Under the pieces are notes generated by a model. That model saw only the letters and a list, made by a program, of their open reading frames with translations, did not search any database and was not told the origin of the DNA. The position numbers were made by a program, and so were the translations under genes. From Pseudomonadota bacterium (GTDB taxonomy: Bacteria; BMS3Abin14), in contig DAOVVW010000006.1 of the NCBI GenBank assembly GCA_030636965.1, forward strand, positions 1 through 12,010: a stretch of 12,010 nt of DNA, written 5' to 3'. This document shows, piece after piece, positions 7,478-12,010 of the stretch. How positions within the stretch are numbered: position 1 is the first letter of the stretch; each line of letters begins with the position of its first letter.

Positions 7478-9430
7478 CTAGTAAATAAAATCTTCCTCTT
7501 CTTCTTCCGCCAGCTTTGCTTTATATTTATCCACCTTGACCTGTCTCATGAGGACCCAATCGCACCGCATACAGCGGTCGGCCTCTTCCCTTGCAACCCG
7601 CTCAGGAAATCCCCTGTGTACTTCGACAAAATCCTCCACCCTCAACCCGGGGGCAACTGATACCTCCATCCTGCGGCGACGCATATCGTAATTGTCAACG
7701 TAATTGGCCCAAGGATGCTGTATCCGTCGGCTTGTATATCTGATGCTTATGGGAGGCTTACCTATGATCTCGCTGTAAAAATACAGCGCTGCTTCTCTGC
7801 CCGCCGCTATTGCCTCGATTACAGATGCAGGCCCGTGAACGCTGTCTCCCCCGGCCAGCACCGTGAATGAATCGCTGGATATACCCTCCAGAAGTGAGAC
7901 TGGTAAATCGTTGGCGAGAGGTTTACCAGGCGGCTGGCCTCCAAGGAATTCATAATCCGGCACCGAACCCACGGCGGCTATGACCCAATCCGCATCCACC
8001 CAGAAACCCGTGCCCTCGGAAAAGACGGGCACCAGCCTGCCCTCTTCGGTACTCTCAATGTGATCGATCTCCTGGCAGAAAGCCCTCACGACCCTGCCGT
8101 CCTTCATGTCGAAGGATACAGTGGCAGCGCTGTCCATTATCTCGGCGCCCTCGATCATGGCATTATCTATCTCCCACTGATTTGCGGGCATGAATTCACC
8201 TGTTTCATCAGGCCTGATCTCGGTCCACTCTTCCCTGATGAACCTGAATACCTTTTCTCTCTGGACAGGTTTTTTCTCAAGGCACATTATGGTGACCTTT
8301 TGGGCACCGCTCCTGAGAGCAGACCGGGCAACATCCATTGCCACGTTACCGCCCCCGATAATGATTACGTTGCCGGAAAGTTCCATCCCTCCGCCAACGA
8401 CTGTTTTTTCAAGGAATTCACGACCGTCGAGGAATCCTTCAGATTCCTTGCCCATATGTGGTAACTGAACTGGTCTCATGGATCCAATGGCAAGGTAGGC
8501 GCCTGAAAAGCCCTCATTCTTCAGGTCCCCCAGGGTAAAGTCATGCCCCAGGGTTCTGCCGTACCTGATATCGATGTCCAGCTCAAGTATCCTGTCCACT
8601 TCGCGCCTGTAAACTTCCGATGGCAGTCTGTATCCCGGAGCGTAGATTGCGGGTGTACCACCCGCAAAATCCCTCTTTTCGAGAATCGTCACACTAAAAC
8701 CCAGCAGTCTCAAGTATAGCGCGGCTGTCAGACCCGACGGGCCTGAACCCACAACTGCGACACTGTGCCCCACTGAGATCGCGTTTTTCTCGATCTCCCG
8801 CCGATAGAAATTGTAGGGCCGCTTTACATGATCGTCCACGAACCGTTTTAAACCGCAGATCGCTATTGGCTCGCCGTCCTTGCCCCGATTGCAGTCGGTC
8901 TCACAGGGATGTTGACATACCCGTCCGATTGTACCCGGGAAGGGGCAGACCATTTCCACCAGCTCCAGAGATTGAAGGTCCATTCCCTCCGCAGCCAGAT
9001 GCACGTAATGGGAGCATGGAACCTTCCCGGGACACGCTTCCTGACAGGGAGCTCTGAATACTCCGGCGCCTCTTTTGGTATCGATTATGGCAAGGACCCA
9101 GATCATGAAGAAGGCAAAGGAAAGAGCTGTATATCCCCAGTTCCAACCTCTGTATGTAGAAAGTACAAGTCCAAGACAAAGTGGGGAAAGGGCAAAGAAG
9201 AAGGTCCCGACGTACCTCCGCCCTGTGTACCAGTGGCCTAACCCGGGAGCCAGAGCGGAGAGCCATGGCGCGAGCCTGTTGCGCCTGCGGCGTTCTATTT
9301 CCAGGTATATCAGGTCACGCAGTCCAAGGAGACCTGTGCACATCCTGCAGCGTCTGGCCTTGGTCTTGTTCTGAACCATGCACAGGTGACACTCACGGTA
9401 CCCCTCCAATATCTGTTCCTGGTCTTTCAT
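7478..9430 (-). CDS. Membrane-anchored FAD/NAD(P)H oxidoreductase, GltD-like, with N-terminal zinc ribbon
   Basis: This is a 650-aa fusion. Residues 14-31 have four cysteines spaced C-x2-C-x10-C-x2-C, a zinc-ribbon pattern. Two hydrophobic segments follow at about 74-92 and 99-116; the preceding APGLGHWYTGRR motif recalls TM2-type modules. The rest follows the glutamate synthase small-subunit (GltD) family. It has an iron-sulfur region with cysteines at 129, 133, 139, 162, 172, 176, 180 and 192, an FAD-binding GSGPSG at 228-233, an NAD(P)-binding GGGN at 359-362, a GGD flavin motif near the C-terminus, and a closing RCMRC (Cys620, Cys623). The tail is strongly acidic. No GltB large subunit is nearby, so glutamate synthase is not implied; it may be a membrane-tethered electron-transfer flavoprotein of unknown partner. 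The ATG at 9430 is preceded by GGAGG 15 bases upstream, slightly far. An in-frame CTG two codons earlier sits at a better distance, and TTG 9469 falls in repeat DNA. Confidence 0.88.
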   Translation of the reverse strand: MKDQEQILEGYRECHLCMVQNKTKARRCRMCTGLLGLRDLIYLEIERRRRNRLAPWLSALAPGLGHWYTGRRYVGTFFFALSPLCLGLVLSTYRGWNWGYTALSFAFFMIWVLAIIDTKRGAGVFRAPCQEACPGKVPCSHYVHLAAEGMDLQSLELVEMVCPFPGTIGRVCQHPCETDCNRGKDGEPIAICGLKRFVDDHVKRPYNFYRREIEKNAISVGHSVAVVGSGPSGLTAALYLRLLGFSVTILEKRDFAGGTPAIYAPGYRLPSEVYRREVDRILELDIDIRYGRTLGHDFTLGDLKNEGFSGAYLAIGSMRPVQLPHMGKESEGFLDGREFLEKTVVGGGMELSGNVIIIGGGNVAMDVARSALRSGAQKVTIMCLEKKPVQREKVFRFIREEWTEIRPDETGEFMPANQWEIDNAMIEGAEIMDSAATVSFDMKDGRVVRAFCQEIDHIESTEEGRLVPVFSEGTGFWVDADWVIAAVGSVPDYEFLGGQPPGKPLANDLPVSLLEGISSDSFTVLAGGDSVHGPASVIEAIAAGREAALYFYSEIIGKPPISIRYTSRRIQHPWANYVDNYDMRRRRMEVSVAPGLRVEDFVEVHRGFPERVAREEADRCMRCDWVLMRQVKVDKYKAKLAEEEEEDFIY

Positions 9431-9460
9431 CCTCAGCTTGTCAGGCCTCCGGTTAAATGC

Positions 9461-9615
9461 AAGTTCCAAGTTTCAGGTTCCAAGTAAAGTCATTGCAAGT
9501 CACGCCTGCGGCGCGATGAGTAATTAGTGATGTGTGACGCGTAATGCGTAAGTTACTAACGTGTCTGATGTTCTAATTTCTAATGCTCTAAAACCAATCT
9601 CCAATTTCCAATATC
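9461..9615. repeat. Repeat-rich spacer between yjbQ and the oxidoreductase gene
   Basis: The 188-bp spacer is a mosaic of short imperfect repeats. These are AAGTTCCAAG/GGTTCCAAGT (9461-9485), a small CGCC-TGC-GGCG hairpin near 9503-9513, GTAATTAGTGATGTGTG (9520-9536), ACGCGTAATGCGT (about 9537-9549), TTCTAATTTCTAATGCTCTA (9571-9590) and three CCAAT units (9593-9615). I find no convincing promoter here for the downstream minus-strand gene, which may be read from yjbQ. Confidence 0.6.
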
Positions 9616-9618
9616 CTA

Positions 9619-10017
9619 TCAGGGGAAATCGACTAATTTAAGAAATGCCGTCCTGCTCCTGGGACCGTCGAATTCACAGAAAAAAATGCGCTGCCACGTA
9701 CCCAGCACCAGCTTCCCCCCCTCGATGAGCACAGTCAACGAAGGACCGATCATACTTGCCTTCAGGTGAGCGTCCGAGTTCCCCTCCATATGGGCAAACG
9801 GCCAGTCCTGCGGAACCAGCTTCGCAAGACCCTTTACTATATCTTTCGCAACGTCAGGATCAGCCCCCTCATTAATGGTGAGCGCTGCTGTTGTATGTGG
9901 GCAGTACAGGACACACAGACCTGAAGAAATGGACGACGAAGATATCATCTGCTGAACCTGGGACGTGATGTCCACAAGCACTTCCCTTTTCTTCGTTACA
10001 ACATTGAACTTTTCCAT
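9619..10017 (-). CDS. yjbQ: YjbQ family protein (UPF0047; thiamine-phosphate-synthase-like)
   Basis: This 132-aa protein matches the YjbQ/UPF0047 family along its whole length. Visible family motifs are VDIT at 15-18, CPHTTAALTINEGADP at 39-54 (His41), HMEGNSDAHLKAS at 76-88 (His76, His84) and LGTWQRIFFCEFDGPR at 105-120. These histidines and acidic residues line a metal-type active site in family structures. Weak thiamine-phosphate synthase activity has been reported for E. coli YjbQ, but the physiological role is unsettled. I chose ATG 10017 because family members begin just before the F-x-V strand and AGGAG lies 12 bases upstream. A longer frame from 10104 is rejected because that codon sits within the promoter (10082-10111). 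It is transcribed away from pilZ, and the oxidoreductase gene follows it on the same strand after a repeat-filled spacer. Confidence 0.93.
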   Translation of the reverse strand: MEKFNVVTKKREVLVDITSQVQQMISSSSISSGLCVLYCPHTTAALTINEGADPDVAKDIVKGLAKLVPQDWPFAHMEGNSDAHLKASMIGPSLTVLIEGGKLVLGTWQRIFFCEFDGPRSRTAFLKLVDFP

Positions 10018-10081
10018 GGCGAAAATCCACTCCTGGCATTCGGGTTGTCTGTTTCCCTCAGTCTTGGAGGTAAACCATATG

Positions 10082-10111
10082 AATATAGAATAAGGGCCAT
10101 CCAAATGTCAA
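10082..10111 (-). promoter_or_regulatory. Sigma-70-type promoter of yjbQ
   Basis: On the minus strand, TTGACA (10111-10106, a perfect -35) is followed after 18 bases by TATATT (10087-10082, five of six in the -10). Transcription would begin near 10075, giving a leader of about 58 bases before ATG 10017. Confidence 0.7.
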
Positions 10112-10118
10112 AGGTAAC

Positions 10119-10135
10119 GGGCAAACTGTTTGCAA
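10119..10135 (+). promoter_or_regulatory. Sigma-54 (-24/-12) promoter candidate for pilZ-moaC
   Basis: GGGCA at 10119-10123 and TTGCA at 10130-10134 place GG (10120-10121) and GC (10132-10133) exactly ten bases apart, as in the consensus TGGCAC-N5-TTGCA. Ten of the eleven consensus-scored bases besides the spacer agree or nearly so; the mismatches are the first T and the C of GGCAC. Start would be near 10145, 38 bases before ATG 10183. The same bases form the palindrome GCAAACTGTTTGC (10121-10133), so an operator is an alternative reading. Confidence 0.5.
10121..10133. promoter_or_regulatory. Perfect palindrome in the yjbQ-pilZ divergent region
   Basis: GCAAAC-T-GTTTGC is a 6-1-6 inverted repeat ten bases upstream of the yjbQ -35 box. 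A looser GTTAA-N9-TTAAC pair lies at 10138-10156. Either could bind a regulator, but no family can be named. Confidence 0.35.
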
Positions 10136-10182
10136 TAGTTAAGGAAATGTGTTAACCGTTTCGAGAACAAGGAGGTCGGAAA

Positions 10183-10527
10183 ATGAGCGAAAAAGAGCTG
10201 AAACCCAGGTTGAAACGTCTTGAAACCGTCAATCTGGTTTCATTTTCCCACTACGCCCCAGAGGGACATATAGACCTTGAAACCGCTGGGCGAACTCTGG
10301 ATCTCTCAGAGGGCGGAATACTCATTGAGATCCCGAATTCCCTTCCGTCCACTGCAACTGAAGTAGAACTCCGGCTGGGAATCCAGGAAGATGTTGTCAC
10401 TGTTCGTGGAGCCATTTTACACCAGAGGGAACTGGATAACGGTCATTTCGGTCTAGGGATACGTTTTGACAAAATCTCAGATGAAGACCTGTCAGTGATC
10501 ACCGCTTTCCTCGCTGAGGAAGACTGA
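10183..10527 (+). CDS. PilZ domain protein with a degenerate c-di-GMP-binding motif
   Basis: This 114-aa protein is a single PilZ-type beta-barrel. The second ligand motif DxSxxG is intact (D40, S42, G45 in RTLDLSEGGILIEI), and the C-terminal half ends in the usual GHFGLGIRF strand with a short helix. The first motif, RxxxR, is not clean: arginines at 9 and 12 are spaced one residue too close, and KxxxK (7, 11) is present instead. Binding of cyclic di-GMP is therefore likely by family but not assured. A strong ribosome-binding site AAGGAGGT (10169-10176) lies six bases before the ATG. The gene is followed one base later by moaC, with which it is very probably co-transcribed from the sigma-54 candidate at 10119-10135. 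No flagellar, pilus or exopolysaccharide genes are nearby to indicate its target. Confidence 0.85.
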   Translation: MSEKELKPRLKRLETVNLVSFSHYAPEGHIDLETAGRTLDLSEGGILIEIPNSLPSTATEVELRLGIQEDVVTVRGAILHQRELDNGHFGLGIRFDKISDEDLSVITAFLAEED

Positions 10528-10528
10528 T

Positions 10529-11008
10529 TTGAGCAGCAAGCTCACCCACCTGGACAAAGATGGACACGCCAGGATGGTGGATGTTGGCTCCAAGAGTGAA
10601 ACACGCCGCACCGCAATTGCCCGCGCGGATGTCATCACACTCCCCGAAACATTAGAGGCAGTTATTGAAGGAACCGTTTCAAAAGGTGATGTCCTCGCTG
10701 CAGCAAGGATCGCCGGGATTTTCGGCGGCAAGAAGACTTCAGATCTCATCCCCCTTACCCATCCCATAGCAATCGACTCCCTGAAAGTAGACCTAACACC
10801 AGACAAGTCCCTCCCCGGCGTCCGCATCGAAGCCACCGTTTCCACCCACGGAAAGACCGGAGTGGAGATGGAGGCCCTCACAGCTGTAACCATATCCGCC
10901 CTGACGATTTATGACATGCTCAAGTCCATGGACAGGGGGATCAGGATCGAGAATGTCAGACTGACATTTAAAGAGGGGGGGAAATCAGGGACTTTCAAAG
11001 CTGATTAG
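10529..11008 (+). CDS. moaC: Cyclic pyranopterin monophosphate synthase MoaC
   Basis: MoaC converts the MoaA product 3',8-cyclo-GTP to cyclic pyranopterin monophosphate, the first pterin intermediate of molybdenum cofactor synthesis. The 159-aa product aligns end to end with E. coli MoaC. It has LTHLD at 5-9, RMVDVG at 15-20, KGDV at 52-55, ARIAGI at 59-64, KKTSDLIPL at 68-76 followed by THP, GKTGVEMEAL at 108-117, and YDMLK at 128-132, whose Asp129 and Lys132 match the E. coli catalytic pair D128/K131. One variation is Thr77 where E. coli has Cys (LTHP for LCHP). The start is TTG 10529, supported by GAGGA at 10516-10520 and the conserved LTHLD before the first ATG (Met16). It begins one base after the pilZ stop. 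Other moa genes are not in the window. Confidence 0.96.
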   Translation: MSSKLTHLDKDGHARMVDVGSKSETRRTAIARADVITLPETLEAVIEGTVSKGDVLAAARIAGIFGGKKTSDLIPLTHPIAIDSLKVDLTPDKSLPGVRIEATVSTHGKTGVEMEALTAVTISALTIYDMLKSMDRGIRIENVRLTFKEGGKSGTFKAD

Positions 11009-11019
11009 CTTTGAAAGTC
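10990..11019 (+). terminator. Perfect 13-bp hairpin over the moaC stop codon
   Basis: GACTTTCAAAGCT (10990-11002) pairs fully with AGCTTTGAAAGTC (11007-11019) around a four-base GATT loop. The moaC stop TAG (11006-11008) spans the loop and right arm. The run that follows, AGTTTCTAATTTCT, is T-rich but interrupted. This is a strong hairpin and a probable terminator of pilZ-moaC. Confidence 0.65.
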
Positions 11020-11070
11020 AGTTTCTAATTTCTAGTTCCTGGTTTCTAGTAAAACCCATAATCGTATGTA

Positions 11071-11127
11071 GTAATTGGTGATTAGTGTGCTGGATATCAA
11101 TCTAATTCTCTAATTTATAATGCTCTA
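11071..11127. repeat. Composite repeat also present at 9520-9590
   Basis: GTAATTGGTGATTAGTGTG (11071-11089) and CTAATTTATAATGCTCTA (11110-11127) correspond, in the same order and orientation, to GTAATTAGTGATGTGTG (9520-9536) and CTAATTTCTAATGCTCTA (9573-9590). The second pair differs at one of 18 positions. The spacers between them are unrelated. Confidence 0.6.
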
Positions 11128-11231
11128 GTATTCTAAGTACAATCTTGAATATCGAATTTTCCACATACCGTTACTCCAATAATCCTTATCGTGCCAGTGC
11201 CCAGCTTTTCTTTGATAAGGGGATTCCTGAC

Positions 11232-11261
11232 AAAAAAGCCGGCAGCATCACCCGCCGGCCT
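11232..11261 (-). terminator. Rho-independent terminator of nadA
   Basis: Read on the minus strand, AGGCCGGC and GCCGGCTT form a G/C-rich stem around a ten-base loop, followed immediately by six T. This is the only textbook intrinsic terminator in the window. It lies about 50 bases past the nadA stop, so the nadA message includes the right arm of the TTTCTAG cassette. Confidence 0.85.
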
Positions 11262-11312
11262 GTTCTGGTTAACTTACTAGAAACTCGAAACCAGAAACTA
11301 GAAACTGGTACT

Positions 11313-12010
11313 TCAGTCTCTAGGCACTGCCAGCATCCTGTCCAGGGCCCTTACAGCCTTGATCCTGATCTCCTCTGGAACAGTTATTACAGGCTCCAGA
11401 TTGACCAGTGAATCCCTGATGTCCTCAAGAGTTGTGAGTTTCATGTTGGGACAGATCATATTTTCTGACAGGGGTATGAAGGTCTTGTCGGGACTCTCCT
11501 TCCTCATGCGGTAAAGGACTCCTTTTTCAGTACCCACTATTATCTGCCTTGCCTTCGTTTCCTTTGCGAATGCGTACATTCCGGATGTACTCGTTATGTG
11601 ATCGGCAAGCGCAAGTACCTCCGGACGGCATTCCGGATGTGCAGCAAACACGGCATCCGGCCAGGCCTGTTTTACTGTCAAAACGTCGTCAGCTGTATAT
11701 TCATGGTGTATAGGGCAGTAACCCTCCCACCACACCACTTCTCTGTCTATATGGGAAGCGACATACTGGGCAAGGTTCATGTCAGGGATCATGATAAGAG
11801 GATCTGCATCCGGCGGCAATGATTCAGCCACCTTGACGGAGTTTGCCGATGTACAGCAGATATCACTCTCGGCCTTCACCGCAGCCGAGGTGTTGACATA
11901 GGCAACCACTGTTCCTCCCGGGTATCGTTCCCTCATCTGACGGACACCGGTCGGATCGATCATGTCCGCCATTGGGCAACCGGCTTCCTGGCGAGGCAGC
12001 AAAACGGTCC
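11313..12010 (-). CDS. nadA: Quinolinate synthase NadA, truncated at its N-terminus by the window edge
   Basis: NadA condenses iminoaspartate with dihydroxyacetone phosphate to quinolinate in de novo NAD synthesis, using a [4Fe-4S] cluster. About 231 C-terminal residues are visible, and the frame stays open to the edge, so roughly 70 residues are missing. All three cluster cysteines can be seen: in EAGCPMADM (codon 11976-11978), in EGYCPIHHEY 87 residues later, and in ENMICPNMK another 88 residues on. This matches the spacing of the short, three-cysteine class. Substrate-site segments such as AYVNTSAAVKAESDICCTSAN, HPEC and TSGM are intact. The TTG at 12002 is an internal leucine, not a start. 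The gene converges on moaC and ends at a strong terminator (11232-11261). nadB and nadC are not in view. Confidence 0.95.
   Translation of the reverse strand, partial: TVLLPRQEAGCPMADMIDPTGVRQMRERYPGGTVVAYVNTSAAVKAESDICCTSANSVKVAESLPPDADPLIMIPDMNLAQYVASHIDREVVWWEGYCPIHHEYTADDVLTVKQAWPDAVFAAHPECRPEVLALADHITSTSGMYAFAKETKARQIIVGTEKGVLYRMRKESPDKTFIPLSENMICPNMKLTTLEDIRDSLVNLEPVITVPEEIRIKAVRALDRMLAVPRD

Larger units (their letters stand above)
11018..11308. repeat. TTTCTAG inverted-repeat cassette, copy 2
   Basis: The arms at 11018-11052 and 11274-11308 pair without gaps over 35 positions, with four mismatches and two G-T pairs. The innermost 11 pairs are perfect. The units are the same TTTCTAG/CTAGAAA words as in the cassette at 5841-5942, but the enclosed segment is 221 bases instead of 36. 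The left arm begins within the end of the moaC hairpin, and the right arm lies four bases from the nadA stop. Confidence 0.75.
11009..11312. other. Gene-free convergent gap (304 bp) between moaC and nadA
   Basis: The gap contains the right arm of the moaC hairpin, the TTTCTAG inverted-repeat cassette (11018-11308), a segment shared in order with the yjbQ spacer (11071-11127), a loose CCTTATC/GATAAGG pair (11184-11190, 11214-11220) and the nadA terminator. A short open frame at 11145-11411 runs through repeats and into antisense nadA and is not a gene. Confidence 0.7.

Noticed and set aside
8060..8464. 134-codon open frame on the + strand inside the oxidoreductase gene
   Set aside because: It is antisense to the NAD(P)-binding region of a clearly conserved protein and shows no recognisable sequence.
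9431..9469. Oxidoreductase start at TTG 9469
   Set aside because: The extension runs into the GTTCCAAG repeat and has no ribosome-binding site.
10018..10104. Longer yjbQ start at ATG 10104
   Set aside because: This codon lies between the -35 and -10 boxes of the promoter, and the extra residues are not found in the family pattern.
10129..10158. Sigma-70 promoter TTGCAA-N17-TAACCG for pilZ
   Set aside because: The -10 box is poor; the sigma-54 reading of the same bases fits much better.
11145..11411. 88-codon open frame on the + strand between moaC and nadA
   Set aside because: It crosses the TTTCTAG right arm and the nadA terminator and runs into antisense nadA; there is no ribosome-binding site or protein-like composition.

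Overview
The window reads as an ordinary stretch of chromosome from a Gram-negative bacterium. It has an ADP-heptose (LPS core) gene, two exported SurA/PpiC-type foldases, mfd, a PilZ protein, moaC and nadA. Gene content, the GltD-like flavoprotein with extra domains, and the intergenic spaces packed with short degenerate repeats (TTTCTAG, CACAGAG, TTGGATC, ATTGAAC and CCAAT types) all resemble deltaproteobacterial (Desulfobacterota-like) genomes. That placement is an inference; no rRNA or other phylogenetic marker is present.

Left block, + strand (1-7160): the 3' part of an unrecognised conserved gene with a possible deoxyhypusine-synthase-like fold overlaps rfaE2 (heptose-1-phosphate adenylyltransferase) by one base. 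It is followed tightly by mfd (transcription-repair coupling factor) and a SurA/PpiC-type foldase. A hairpin over that gene's stop codon and a 102-bp inverted-repeat cassette then separate it from a second SurA-like foldase. The second foldase overlaps a small S4-domain protein resembling RqcP/Hsp15. The block thus links envelope biogenesis, DNA repair and ribosome quality control.

Middle (7161-10017): a 317-bp gene-free convergent gap holds a MITE-like element with CACAGAG inverted ends plus other short repeats. Two minus-strand genes follow in map order: a 650-aa membrane-anchored FAD/NAD(P)H oxidoreductase with an N-terminal zinc ribbon, two transmembrane segments and a GltD-like core, and yjbQ. 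Between them lies a 188-bp repeat-rich spacer. yjbQ has a good sigma-70-type promoter.

Right block: a divergent 165-bp region separates yjbQ from a + strand pilZ-moaC pair, which has a strong-looking sigma-54 (-24/-12) promoter candidate. moaC ends in a perfect 13-bp hairpin that contains its stop codon. A 304-bp gene-free gap follows with a second TTTCTAG inverted-repeat cassette; inside it lies the minus-strand terminator of nadA. nadA (quinolinate synthase) is truncated by the window edge.

I see no phage, plasmid, CRISPR or defence genes. The least ordinary items are the zinc-ribbon/TM/GltD fusion, the unassigned first gene, the sigma-54 candidate, and the intergenic repeat cassettes, two of which directly abut hairpins that re-use the last codons of the upstream gene.
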